A stretch of DNA of 37,092 nucleotides, taken from assembly GCA_017483305.1 (NCBI GenBank), contig JAFULC010000018.1, positions 1 to 37,092 on the forward strand, written 5' to 3'. The notes under the pieces are model-generated. The model was not told the DNA's origin. It was given only the letters and a program-made list of their open reading frames with translations, and ran no database searches. This document shows positions 20,087-28,042 of the stretch, piece by piece. Each line of letters starts with the position of its first letter. Position 1 is the stretch's first letter. The position numbers were made by a program, and so were the translations under genes. Source of the stretch: Clostridia bacterium (GTDB lineage: Bacteria > Bacillota > Clostridia > Oscillospirales > CAG-272).

Positions 20087-20137
20087 ACTCCTTTTATGTA
20101 AATTTGATCCGATAAAGGAGTGCAAAACTCCTTTATC
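20087..20137 (-). promoter_or_regulatory. Hairpin with an arm that can also cover the esterase ribosome site
   Basis: On the mRNA, GATAAAGGAGT (20137-20127) pairs perfectly over 11 bp with ACTCCTTTATC (20121-20111). The same second arm is complementary over 8 bases to the ribosome-binding site ATAAAAGGAGT (20097-20087) of the downstream esterase gene. With the first pairing the RBS is free; with the second it is hidden. No U-run follows the hairpin, so it is not a typical terminator. Confidence 0.45.
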
Positions 20138-20157
20138 AATAATATATTAAGCTTCGA

Positions 20158-21072
20158 TTACCTCGTCCACCCCTCACCGGTTATCTCGTGAGCCTGATGG
20201 ATGGTTACAAATGCATTTTTATCGTTTTTGTGTATTATATTCAAGATCTCGGCGTATTGATTGACCGTAAACGACACCATTATCATTTTTTTGCTTGATC
20301 CGGTATATCCGCCCTCAACGTCAATTATCGTAGATCCGCGATCTATTTTGCTCAATATTTCCTTATTAATCGCTTCATGTTCCTCGCTGATTATCTGCGC
20401 TATAAACGACTTTGAGCTTCCAATAAACACCTTGTCCACCATAAGCGCCGCAATAAAAGCCGAGAAAATACCGAGCAGAGAGATGACAAAATCTCCTATA
20501 ATAAACATACCGACAAATACGATGCTTGCGTCAATAATAAATATAGTGCTCGAGTGTTTCAGTCGCTTGAATATCTTGCAAAGTGTAAACGAAATAATGT
20601 CGACGCCTCCGGTCGATCCGCCGCCGAGAAATGTGATGGCACACCCGGCGCCTACGCAAACGCCTCCCAGGGTCGTTGCAAGGATGAGCGATATTTCGCC
20701 GTGCTCGGAAGCCTTCAGGCAGAAAAATCCGTTCAGGAACGAAGGATCTGTCAGCCGCATAAACAAGGACACTCCGATAGGATATATTATGGTGGAGATC
20801 AGGGTTTTTAGCGCAAACGTCTTTCCAAGAACGAAAAGCCCTACGAAAAACAGAATCCACGTCGCTATAGTAATGATAAGATCAATAGTAAGAAATTCGA
20901 CTGCAATAACCTTGCTCAGAATTATTGCGATGCCCGATAATCCTCCCGTAACCAGATCAAACGGTATAATAAACACCGCGGATCCGAACGCAAGAATAAG
21001 CGTGCCCACAATAACCAGCAAAACGTTTTTCAGAGCAGTAAGGATCTCGGATTTAGTGAGTTTTATTTTCAT
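20158..21072 (-). CDS. YitT-family membrane protein
   Basis: A 304-aa membrane protein with about five to six hydrophobic helices in the first 210 residues (VIVGTLILAFGSAVFIIPFD is a helix typical of the family, and LVTGGLSGIAIIL follows). The C-terminal soluble domain of about 80 residues has the DUF2179 pattern DRGSTIIDVEGGYTGSSKK. Function is unsettled in the family. The start has GAGG 6 nt upstream. It follows tmk by 24 bp. Confidence 0.9.
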   Translation of the reverse strand: MKIKLTKSEILTALKNVLLVIVGTLILAFGSAVFIIPFDLVTGGLSGIAIILSKVIAVEFLTIDLIITIATWILFFVGLFVLGKTFALKTLISTIIYPIGVSLFMRLTDPSFLNGFFCLKASEHGEISLILATTLGGVCVGAGCAITFLGGGSTGGVDIISFTLCKIFKRLKHSSTIFIIDASIVFVGMFIIGDFVISLLGIFSAFIAALMVDKVFIGSSKSFIAQIISEEHEAINKEILSKIDRGSTIIDVEGGYTGSSKKMIMVSFTVNQYAEILNIIHKNDKNAFVTIHQAHEITGEGWTR

Positions 21073-21096
21073 TCTTTCCCTCAGCTTAGTTTTTAT

Positions 21097-21723
21097 TTAA
21101 AGAATGGCGGAAACGGCATCGAAAATCAACGCGGCAACGTCGTCCACACTTCCGTCGGCGTTGATCACCGAGATGTTCTCTCCCCTATCGCGCAATTTAT
21201 CGAAAACCTCAAAGAAGGTCTTGCGCGTGCGAGTCAGATAGTCGAGATTTTCATATATCTCCACCTTTCCGCCTCTGTCTCCGATCCTGCGAAGACTTTT
21301 TTCGGGTGTAAGATCAAGGAAAATACAAATATCAGGTTTTCTGATATTGGGATTGTCAAGATTTAACGCCGCCACGGTGTCAAAGCCGAGCACCGTGCCC
21401 TGATAAGCCAGCGACGAATAGTAATATCTGTCGCAAATGACCGTTATGCCGTCTGCAAGCATCCTCTCAATTCCGCTCTCTGCGTCGGTGTTGTGCAGCT
21501 CGCGGTCGCAAGCGAACATCTCTGCCATTTGAATAGGCGTGCTCTCAACCTCCTTGGCAAGCGCGCGTCTGATCGCCTTTCCGGAGGGCATATCGGTCGG
21601 CTCCGCGGTGACGAAGCAGGAAAAGCCCCTCTTTTCAAGAGCCTCGCGAAGCAGATTTATCTGAGTCGTCTTCCCCGCGCCGTCAATGCCCTCAAAGACG
21701 ATAAATTTTGGATTATTATTCAT
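21097..21723 (-). CDS. tmk: Thymidylate kinase
   Basis: A 208-aa kinase making dTDP from dTMP for DNA synthesis. The P-loop is FEGIDGAGKTT (about residues 9-19), the DR-Y motif is CDRYYYSSLAYQG (about 97-109), and a lid region RRIGDRGGKVE follows. Length is normal. GGGAG lies 9 nt before the ATG. It sits between trkH (36 bp) and the yitT-like gene (24 bp), an unusual setting, as tmk usually neighbours holB or other replication genes in Firmicutes. Confidence 0.95.
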   Translation of the reverse strand: MNNNPKFIVFEGIDGAGKTTQINLLREALEKRGFSCFVTAEPTDMPSGKAIRRALAKEVESTPIQMAEMFACDRELHNTDAESGIERMLADGITVICDRYYYSSLAYQGTVLGFDTVAALNLDNPNIRKPDICIFLDLTPEKSLRRIGDRGGKVEIYENLDYLTRTRKTFFEVFDKLRDRGENISVINADGSVDDVAALIFDAVSAIL

Positions 21724-21759
21724 TAAAATTGTCTCCCAAAAAACAGTTGTTTAATCTTC

Positions 21760-23265
21760 TTATTTCTCTTTCCAGGTGGAGGGAGAGAAAAGCAAGAGTA
21801 TCGGGAAGAGCTCAAGTCTGCCCAAAAGCATATCGAGAGTCAGAACGATCTTCGATATAGGTGAGTAGAACGCGAAGTTGCCGCTCGGCCCTACCGCATC
21901 GAGACCGGGCCCAACGTTGTTCAGACAGGCGGCGACCGACGAAAACGATGTCTCAATGCTCTGCCCGTCAGCAATGGCGATCGCCAAGAAGGAAACGAAA
22001 AAGATCAGAATGTAAGCGACCATATATGCGAAAACTCCGCGCACCGTGTCCTTGTCCACACTCTTTTTCTCAAACATGACCTTTTTTATCTGTCTTGGAT
22101 CGGTCATGTGTCTGATCTCCGCCCAGGTGCTCTTGACCGATATCACAAGCCTGCTGACCTTGACACCACCGCCCGTCGATCCCGCGCATGCACCAATAAA
22201 CATAAGCACAAGCAGAAGCGTTTTCGAAAGATTTGGCCAGAGATTAAAATCTGCAGTGGCAAATCCCGAGGTCGATATCACGGTGTTCACTTGGAAAAAC
22301 GCGTTCCTGAGCGCATCTCCAAGGTTGCCGTAAGCAGAATAAATATTGTAGGTAATAAGCGCCGTTGCCGCGACCGTGATTCCGGTGAACCAGCGAAGCT
22401 CCTCGCTAAAGAGTGCCACAAGTGCCTTTCCGGTCAGGATCAGGTAATAAAGATTGAAGTTGATACTGAATATAAACATAAATATGGCAACTACCCACTG
22501 GCAGAATTCAATGTGCGCCACGGTGCCTCCAAAGGTCACCATGCTGTCGCTCCATATTGCAAAGCCGCCCGTGCCTGCCGTTGAGAAAGAAACACACAAC
22601 GCCTCGTAAAGATCCATACCGCCAAACATCAGGCAAATTACCTGAGCAAGTGTCAGCCCAACGTAAATGCCGTACATGATAGCCGCGGTCTTTCTGACCG
22701 TAGCAACGATCTTGTCGACCTTCGGTCCGGGCATTTCGGCGCGCATGATATGAACCAGTCTTGACGATTTCATATCCTGCTGAGGCATAATGGCAAGCAC
22801 AAAGACAAGTACACCCATGCCGCCTATCCAGTTAGTAAAGCTGCGCCACAAAAAGATTCCGCGCATACCCATTGAGGGGTCAACAGGATTCCACAGCATG
22901 TCGTATTGCTTGGGAAAAAGCACGCTCGCGCCCGTGGTGGTAAAGCCGGATACCGTTTCAAAATAAGCATCGATAAAATTGGGAATAAGCCCCGAAAGCA
23001 CAAACGGCAAGCAGCCGAAAAAGGATAGGATGATCCATGACAATCCGACCACCACAAAACCGTCCTTGGCACCAAGCGCAGACCCTTCCGGCTTGCGCAG
23101 GGAAAGTAAAACGCCAAGAACAAGTAACATTCCAATAGGAATAAGAACGGAATAAAGCATTCCAAACTCACCGTATATCAGCATAGTGATAAGAGGGATG
23201 AGCATAAGCGCCCCCTCCACCAACAAAAGCTGACCGGTGATATATCTCAACATTTTTAAATTCAT
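21760..23265 (-). CDS. trkH: Potassium uptake channel subunit, TrkH/KtrB family
   Basis: A 501-aa membrane protein that moves K+ (or Na+ with K+) into the cell. It is hydrophobic throughout and has the four pore loops of the family, each with a central glycine: TVSGFTTTGAS, SFSTAGTGGFA, NTVISTSGFATADF and NNVGPGLDAVG. The ATG at 23265 (MNLKMLRYITG) is chosen because GAGG lies 7 nt upstream; the frame is open 12 codons further up without an RBS. The regulator gene trkA ends 28 bp upstream, so the two subunits are made together. Confidence 0.94.
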   Translation of the reverse strand: MNLKMLRYITGQLLLVEGALMLIPLITMLIYGEFGMLYSVLIPIGMLLVLGVLLSLRKPEGSALGAKDGFVVVGLSWIILSFFGCLPFVLSGLIPNFIDAYFETVSGFTTTGASVLFPKQYDMLWNPVDPSMGMRGIFLWRSFTNWIGGMGVLVFVLAIMPQQDMKSSRLVHIMRAEMPGPKVDKIVATVRKTAAIMYGIYVGLTLAQVICLMFGGMDLYEALCVSFSTAGTGGFAIWSDSMVTFGGTVAHIEFCQWVVAIFMFIFSINFNLYYLILTGKALVALFSEELRWFTGITVAATALITYNIYSAYGNLGDALRNAFFQVNTVISTSGFATADFNLWPNLSKTLLLVLMFIGACAGSTGGGVKVSRLVISVKSTWAEIRHMTDPRQIKKVMFEKKSVDKDTVRGVFAYMVAYILIFFVSFLAIAIADGQSIETSFSSVAACLNNVGPGLDAVGPSGNFAFYSPISKIVLTLDMLLGRLELFPILLLFSPSTWKEK

Positions 23266-23293
23266 TGTACGTCCTCGAAATCGAATTGTAAGA

Positions 23294-24661
23294 TCACTCA
23301 AGCACGTCGTTAAGATAGCAAACGTGAGGATTGGAGGTGAGCACTATTACCTTGTCGCCCGCCTCTATCGTAGTGTTGCCGTGCGCGTAGTTGACCGCAC
23401 CGTTGCGAATCGTTGCGGCAACGAGTACGTTTTGCTTGAGCTTCAGCTTGCTGAGCGGAACGCCCGCTTGCTTAAAGTCCTCTGCTACGTCGAATTCAAG
23501 TGCCTCGACGCGATTGTCCGCGATCCTATGAAGGGCGACGATAGAGCTCTTAGCTCCCTTGCCGTCCTTGTTTGCCTGACCTCTCACGTACTGTAAGACC
23601 TTGGATGTGATTATAAACTGAGGAGTGATGTTGGAGTCAACTCCGGCGCTTTCGGAAAGCTTTACAAAGGAAGGAGAAGCGATCTTGGCAATAACCTTGT
23701 CAACCTCTCTGGACTGCGCGAACATCGAAATGATCAGATTGGTATGATCGCTCGAGGTCATAACCACGCAAGCATCCGCGTCCTTGATCCCCTCCTCGTC
23801 GAGAAGAGTCGGGTCGGTCGCATCGCCGTGAATTATCTTGACGTTCGGGAAAATATCGGCAAGCTCCTCGCAGACGGCAAGCTCCTTTTCAATTATTCTG
23901 ATCTTATATCCGCTCTCGCGAAGAGGGCCGACGAGATATCTCGTAATTCTTCCTCCTCCGATAAGCAAAATTCTCTTAAGCTGCTTTCCTATAAGACCGA
24001 TCTTAACGAAAAGCTCGTTTATGTCGATGCGTGAGCCGGCAATAGAAACTATATCGCCCTCGCGGATGACAAAATTACCGCCGGGAATAAAGAACTCGTC
24101 GCCGCGCACGACGGTGCAGATAAGCGTGTTCGTGCCAAAACGGCTCTTAAAATCCTTAAGCGCAAGGTCGATAAAGGGATGATTTGCGCCAATATGTATC
24201 TCAACGACCTCAACCTGACCGTTGGCGAACTTTTCAAGCTTCATCGCCGCGGGGAATCGGATAAGTCTTGCCGCTTCGCGAGCCGCCTCATACTCGGGAT
24301 TGACGATCATATCGATTCCGAGATTTCTCGACATAAACGATACCTGCTTGAGATAGTCGGGATCTCTTACTCTCGCGATAGAGCGCTTTGCGCCGAGCTG
24401 CTTGCCGATCATACAGCAGAGCAGATTGAGCTCGTCGCTCTGCGCGACCGAGATTATAATATCGCATTCGGGCACGCCCGCCTCGGTCTGTATATCGATC
24501 GAGGCGCCGTTTCCGGTTACGCCAAGCACGTCGTATTTATTTACAACGGCGGCAACCGTTTCGGCATCCTCGTCAATAACGGTAACGCTGTGACCCTCCT
24601 CGCAGAGAGCCGAGATCAGAGCTTCTCCGACGATACCGTTTCCAATAACAACAATTTTCAT
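23294..24661 (-). CDS. trkA: Potassium uptake regulator TrkA, two RCK units
   Basis: A 455-aa cytoplasmic ring subunit that gates TrkH in response to nucleotides. It has two repeats: an NAD-binding RCK-N domain with VIGNGIVGEAL (residues 4-14) and an RCK-C domain, then a second RCK-N with LLIGGGRITRYL (about residue 232) and a final RCK-C. Two-unit TrkA is the Trk type; Ktr-type regulators have one. GAGG lies 6 nt before the ATG. The GH78-like gene ends 27 bp upstream, so all may share its promoter. Confidence 0.95.
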   Translation of the reverse strand: MKIVVIGNGIVGEALISALCEEGHSVTVIDEDAETVAAVVNKYDVLGVTGNGASIDIQTEAGVPECDIIISVAQSDELNLLCCMIGKQLGAKRSIARVRDPDYLKQVSFMSRNLGIDMIVNPEYEAAREAARLIRFPAAMKLEKFANGQVEVVEIHIGANHPFIDLALKDFKSRFGTNTLICTVVRGDEFFIPGGNFVIREGDIVSIAGSRIDINELFVKIGLIGKQLKRILLIGGGRITRYLVGPLRESGYKIRIIEKELAVCEELADIFPNVKIIHGDATDPTLLDEEGIKDADACVVMTSSDHTNLIISMFAQSREVDKVIAKIASPSFVKLSESAGVDSNITPQFIITSKVLQYVRGQANKDGKGAKSSIVALHRIADNRVEALEFDVAEDFKQAGVPLSKLKLKQNVLVAATIRNGAVNYAHGNTTIEAGDKVIVLTSNPHVCYLNDVLE

Positions 24662-24688
24662 AATTGGCCTCGAAATTTAATGTTCAGA

Positions 24689-26377
24689 TCATTTTCTGAT
24701 TATCTTGATTCCCTCGGGAGCAGAGACCTCAACGAGAGTACCCTCGGGGGTCTTTTTCGCGCTGACCGAGATCATTCCCTTCTCGGTGGGATATTCGCCC
24801 CTTGCCCAGTCAAGATATGCAAGCTCGGGATCGATCTCGTATGTGTCCGCCGATATTGCGCGGATACCGAGCACGTAATGAGTCATATAGGGGCAAGGAC
24901 CGGAGGACCATCCGTGGCAGAGCGAGTGACGGAAGTTTTTGTAGCAGTATGCACCGAAATCTCCGTGAATATCATTCTTGCCCTCGGGCACGATCTCATC
25001 GATGGGCGCGCTGTTCACGGTCCAATCGAGATTGAAGTCCTCCCAGAAGGTGGTGGCGCCAAAGTCAAGCATAGCACCCCAGAATTCCTTAATATCGTCA
25101 AGCGCTCCGACAAAATCGCCCGCCATAGCCTTTGCGGTAAGCAGGTAATAGCCAAAGAATGTCGAGTAACCGTGAGCTCCGCCGGGAGCGAGCCACTTTT
25201 CGTTTACATCCTTGGGATCAACGATGCCCGAAAGCGCAAGCATAGATGCACCCTGCTTGGAGGTTCCGGGATCGGGCACGTGCTTCGTCATAAGAGCTGC
25301 CTTTGCAACGCACTCGTCGGCAAGCTCGTTCTCTCCGAATACGCGAAGCAGATCCGCGCTCTTTTCAAGCACGATCTTGAGAATGCCCTGGAGTCCGGCG
25401 TGCTTGCCCTCGGGATAAGAGTCGTTAGGCCAATCGAGGAATCTGCGCTCGGGCAGAATTTCGCTGCCGTTCTCGTCAACGAGAGGAAGTATGCGCTTGA
25501 TAAGCTCTACCATATAATCCTTCTGCTCCATCAGATAATCAAGATCTCCAACCTGACGGTAAAGATCGTGATGCATATAGATCCACCAGAGCGAATAGGT
25601 TGTAATATTATTCATCCACTGGTCAACAGGTGTATCGTCTCTGATCAGATCGAGAGATCTCTTGATAATGGGATCATTTCCGAATACCGTCAGAATAGTC
25701 TGCACCTCGGTGTGCATATCGCCTATCCATACGAGGCGGTCACGCTTGATGCCGTCCCAGAGATACTCCTGCATATTGAGGTGAACGGTATACGCCGCAA
25801 CCTGCCAGATCTTGTTGAGTCTTTCGTCAGAGCACTCGAAGCTACCCTTGTAATCAACGTCGTTGTAACAGAAAACGCCCTTAATACCGATCAGATTAGC
25901 TATAGCATCCTCGCCAAGAAGCTCGATATACACGAAACGGAAGCCCGATTCGTTCGTTTCGTTTGCCGACATTCCGCTGATGCTCATCAGAATATCGCGA
26001 TTTGCGTGATTGTTGGTAGAGTTTTTGACGCCAAGAGGAGTCAATGCCTCCATAACGCTCTCGCCGAAGCGAACTCGAAAGTCTGCTCTGTTTGCGCCGT
26101 CTGTCAGAGCACCCTGACAAAGAATGCGAATACATCCTACAAACTCAATGCCAAAATCGATAAGAATGCCTGCGTTCTCGCCGCCCGGAAGGTTGCGCAT
26201 TTCACAGAGGCTGGCGGGATGAAATGCTACTTGGTTGGGGCATTCGTTAAGCAAAACGTCAGCCTTTCGCACGCCACCCTGAGTAAAAATTATCCTCTTG
26301 GGAGTAATATATCTTCTGACTCTGGGGTCAGTCTGCGATCCGTTTAATTCGTTAAAAAGTTCATTTACCTTAGCCAT
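24689..26377 (-). CDS. Alpha-L-rhamnosidase-like glycoside hydrolase (GH78-like), cytoplasmic
   Basis: A 562-aa enzyme without signal peptide, likely to cut rhamnose or a related sugar from imported oligosaccharides. An N-terminal beta domain (about residues 1-190) precedes an (alpha/alpha)6 barrel. The motif WDGIKRDRLVWIGDMHTE is the GH78 region with the conserved Asp and Arg, and WEDFNLDW likely holds the catalytic glutamate. Typical GH78 enzymes are 800-1000 aa, so this is a short form lacking extra N-terminal domains. The ATG at 26377 is chosen; an in-frame TTG at 26398 lacks an RBS, and AAAGG stands 11 nt before 26377, a weak site. First gene of a possible six-gene operon. Confidence 0.82.
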   Translation of the reverse strand: MAKVNELFNELNGSQTDPRVRRYITPKRIIFTQGGVRKADVLLNECPNQVAFHPASLCEMRNLPGGENAGILIDFGIEFVGCIRILCQGALTDGANRADFRVRFGESVMEALTPLGVKNSTNNHANRDILMSISGMSANETNESGFRFVYIELLGEDAIANLIGIKGVFCYNDVDYKGSFECSDERLNKIWQVAAYTVHLNMQEYLWDGIKRDRLVWIGDMHTEVQTILTVFGNDPIIKRSLDLIRDDTPVDQWMNNITTYSLWWIYMHHDLYRQVGDLDYLMEQKDYMVELIKRILPLVDENGSEILPERRFLDWPNDSYPEGKHAGLQGILKIVLEKSADLLRVFGENELADECVAKAALMTKHVPDPGTSKQGASMLALSGIVDPKDVNEKWLAPGGAHGYSTFFGYYLLTAKAMAGDFVGALDDIKEFWGAMLDFGATTFWEDFNLDWTVNSAPIDEIVPEGKNDIHGDFGAYCYKNFRHSLCHGWSSGPCPYMTHYVLGIRAISADTYEIDPELAYLDWARGEYPTEKGMISVSAKKTPEGTLVEVSAPEGIKIIRK

Positions 26378-26407
26378 AGTATCATAAGCCTTTCTCAAGG
26401 AATTTAT

Positions 26408-26431
26408 TCTGTGTGAGCATACTCACACAGA
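26408..26431. promoter_or_regulatory. Perfect 24-nt palindromic operator in front of the GH78-like gene
   Basis: TCTGTGTGAG and CTCACACAGA are perfect 10-bp inverted arms around CATA. The site starts 4 nt after the -10 box at 26435 and covers the expected start of transcription, the usual place for a repressor. It could be bound by a LacI- or GntR-type sugar repressor, not encoded in this window. A role as an mRNA hairpin is also possible. Confidence 0.75.
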
Positions 26432-26434
26432 GTA

Positions 26435-26463
26435 AGTATATCATATATATGAAAAAAAATCAA
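26435..26463 (-). promoter_or_regulatory. Promoter of the GH78/trk/tmk cluster
   Basis: TTGATT (26463-26458) and TATACT (26440-26435) on the minus strand, spacer 17 nt. Confidence 0.75.
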
Positions 26464-26494
26464 TAGAAATCGCCATATTTTTTGCCGATAAAGG

Positions 26495-26537
26495 CAAAAA
26501 AATGAGGCTTGTGCGTCAGCTGTCCGCGCAAGCCTCA
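26495..26537 (-). terminator. Terminator after the histidine-phosphatase gene
   Basis: Thirteen-bp stem with one G-T pair (26503-26515 with 26525-26537) followed on the minus strand by A then seven T. A second small hairpin, TTTTTTGCC/GGCAAAAAA, stands at 26478-26501. The unit upstream is therefore separate from the GH78 cluster. Confidence 0.85.
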
Positions 26538-26558
26538 AGGAAGCTTCCCGAAGGGAAT

Positions 26559-27278
26559 TTATATAAAAATTTCGTTCTGATAGCGGGTGCCCAGACCCTC
26601 CTTGTAAAGATGCGAATCGTTGGAATGCTGAAGAAGCCTCGGGATACAAAATCCGCCCTTCGATGCAGAAAACTCAATAACCGAAACGCCGGTGTGCCCG
26701 ATGTCAAATCGGGTGGAAAAATCGTTGTACGGAATATCAAGTATCGTGCTCAGAAACAGAAGACCAAAGCCCTGATGAGCGAACAACGCTACCCTTTCAT
26801 CAGTCGGCTCCTCGGCAATATAGCCGCTTCGAAGCACATCGTGACGGTAGCCGAGAGAAAGCATGAATTTATCAGCCTCCTCGCGCACCCGCTTCACGCC
26901 CGCTTCAAAGCGGGTATTTTCAAATGCGGGATAGGTGTACCATTTATCGCCGAGCGCTCTGACCTCGGGTGAGGTGAAAAGCTCTCTTGTCGGACGGTGG
27001 AAGAAGGCCCATGTCAGCTTTCCCTGCTCATATTCAACCGTCATATCATTCCACGCGAGCGACTCGCAGCACCAGTCAAGCACAACCATATCCTTTTTCA
27101 GGATCTCGCAGGTCGGCATGGCGGTCTGCCTTGCGCGCACGGAGGGAGACGAATATATTTTGTCAAGTCCGTGAACGGCAAAGCGCCTACCAACCGCCTC
27201 GGCTTGGCGGTGTCCGAGAGGAGTAAGGCTGTCGGGATTATAGATCGGATCTCCGTGTCTGACGTAGTAAAGTATCAT
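26559..27278 (-). CDS. Histidine phosphatase (phosphoglycerate-mutase-like) family protein
   Basis: A 239-aa cytoplasmic protein of the histidine phosphatase superfamily. The signature YYVRHGDP at residues 4-11 has the R-H-G with the phospho-acceptor His; SSPSVRARQTA has the second arginine, and the later ALFAHQGF holds the second histidine. Substrate is unknown; the family includes mutases and small-molecule phosphatases. The ATG at 27278 with GGAGG 6 nt upstream is clearly right, although the frame is open to 27452. Confidence 0.88.
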   Translation of the reverse strand: MILYYVRHGDPIYNPDSLTPLGHRQAEAVGRRFAVHGLDKIYSSPSVRARQTAMPTCEILKKDMVVLDWCCESLAWNDMTVEYEQGKLTWAFFHRPTRELFTSPEVRALGDKWYTYPAFENTRFEAGVKRVREEADKFMLSLGYRHDVLRSGYIAEEPTDERVALFAHQGFGLLFLSTILDIPYNDFSTRFDIGHTGVSVIEFSASKGGFCIPRLLQHSNDSHLYKEGLGTRYQNEIFI

Positions 27279-27332
27279 GTCATACCTCCGTGTACCGGTC
27301 GGCAATCCGCCCGAGAGCGCGACCGCCAACAA

Positions 27333-27347
27333 GTAGAATATTTCTAC
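27333..27347. promoter_or_regulatory. 15-nt inverted repeat near the phosphatase promoter
   Basis: GTAGAA-TAT-TTCTAC, a perfect short palindrome 5 nt downstream of the -10 box; a possible operator, but short and A/T-rich so chance is not excluded. Confidence 0.35.
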
Positions 27348-27351
27348 CTGA

Positions 27352-27380
27352 ATTATACCATCCGAAATAAAAAAAGTAAA
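27352..27380 (-). promoter_or_regulatory. Probable promoter for the histidine-phosphatase gene
   Basis: TTTACT (27380-27375) and TATAAT (27357-27352) on the minus strand, spacer 17 nt. Confidence 0.65.
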
Positions 27381-27402
27381 TACCTTTTCGACATTTTCCA
27401 AA

Positions 27403-27437
27403 GAAAAAAGCCTCACCGCATAGGTGAGACTGTTTTT
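27403..27437 (-). terminator. Terminator after the XRE regulator gene
   Basis: Nine-bp stem (27409-27417 with 27423-27431, one G-T pair) followed by six T on the minus strand; the other strand also ends in a T-run. Confidence 0.8.
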
Positions 27438-27492
27438 CGCTCGCATAAGCACCGATAATCAAAGCTCAAGCAAAACGCCCGAATTTAAGAAT

Positions 27493-27717
27493 TTAAGAGC
27501 TCTGCTCGGTCACCGCAGCGCCGCGATCATCCACTCCCAAAAGCTCAAAGAGCGAAATGCCAAGGGCTTCGGCAATTTCATCGAGAATGGCAATGTCGGG
27601 GCAGGATCTTCCCTGCTCCCACTTGGAGACCGCCTGTGCCGTAACGCCGACCCGAAGCGCAAGGTCATTTTGCGTAAGCTTCAGGCGCTTTCTGGCAGCA
27701 GCGATCTTCCTGCCCAA
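27493..27717 (-). CDS. Small XRE-family (Cro/CI-type) regulator lacking a normal start codon
   Basis: A stand-alone helix-turn-helix protein: RKRLKLTQNDLALRVGV then AQAVSKWEQGRSCPD is a textbook XRE domain and nearly fills the protein. The first standard start is a TTG at 27717, which has no RBS. Five codons upstream, at 27732-27730, stands ATA-GAC-ACA-CAC-AAC, with AAGGAG 10 nt before it; that is where the start of such a protein is expected (M-D-T-H-N-L-G). So either the ATG has mutated to ATA, or a rare start is used, or the sequence has an error. An in-frame TAG lies 9 bp before the ATA. Its terminator is intact, and it sits behind a strong promoter and structured leader. Confidence 0.7.
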   Translation of the reverse strand: MGRKIAAARKRLKLTQNDLALRVGVTAQAVSKWEQGRSCPDIAILDEIAEALGISLFELLGVDDRGAAVTEQSS

Positions 27718-27761
27718 GTTGTGTGTGTCTATCTTCTGCTAACTCCTTGCTGCAATTCGCT

Positions 27762-27870
27762 CGAGCGCACCTCTGCAATAAGCGCGCTCGTTTTTTGGGA
27801 TAAATCGCCGCAAAGAGCCTCGGCAAATCAAGGAAAATTCCTCTTTTTTGCCTTAGACCGACTCCGAGGC
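27762..27870 (-). promoter_or_regulatory. Structured leader upstream of the XRE gene
   Basis: Three pairings can form. GCCTCGG/CCGAGGC (27817-27823 with 27864-27870) spans the end of the 16-codon ORF. Inside it is AGGAA/TTCCT with flanking GGCAAA/TTTGCC. CGAGCGC/GCGCTCG (27762-27768 with 27784-27790) stands just before the XRE ribosome site. On the plus strand this last hairpin ends in TTTTTT (27791-27796) and would act as a terminator, though no plus-strand gene is seen before it. Overlap of the outer stem with ORF codons suggests control by translation. Inference. Confidence 0.5.
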
Positions 27871-27903
27871 GAGTTTGCAGTATCCATAGCGTGTAGAAAT
27901 CAT
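27853..27903 (-). CDS. 16-codon leader ORF with a strong ribosome site
   Basis: The peptide reads MISTRYGYCKLASESV then TAA. AGGAGG lies 8 nt before the ATG, the best ribosome site in this region, and the ORF is the first start after a perfect promoter. The frame is the same as that of the XRE gene, separated by this TAA, 37 open codons and a TAG. No known leader peptide is recognised. It could be a regulatory leader peptide or the remains of a longer gene. Confidence 0.5.
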   Translation of the reverse strand: MISTRYGYCKLASESV

Positions 27904-27968
27904 TAAAGTCGCCTCCTTTTCATCAAATTTCGTCCCGTCGGGGTCTATGCCGACAGACCGATAACCTA

Positions 27969-27997
27969 ATTATAATACGGAGAGGCACGATTGTCAA
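27969..27997 (-). promoter_or_regulatory. Consensus promoter for the leader ORF and XRE gene
   Basis: TTGACA (27997-27992) and TATAAT (27974-27969) on the minus strand, 17-nt spacer, perfect match. It is divergent from the CHAP-protein promoter, whose -35 lies 46 bp away, so one regulator could serve both. The gap 27733-28116 is filled by this promoter, the leader and the divergent promoter. Confidence 0.88.
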
Positions 27998-28042
27998 TAA
28001 ACCTTTGGTTGATTTTGACAACTTTGCTCCCGCCCGACCGTA

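Noticed and set aside
24179..26347. A 722-codon plus-strand frame opposite trkA and the GH78-like gene
   Set aside because: Spans two well-supported minus-strand genes and the gap between them; antisense artefact.
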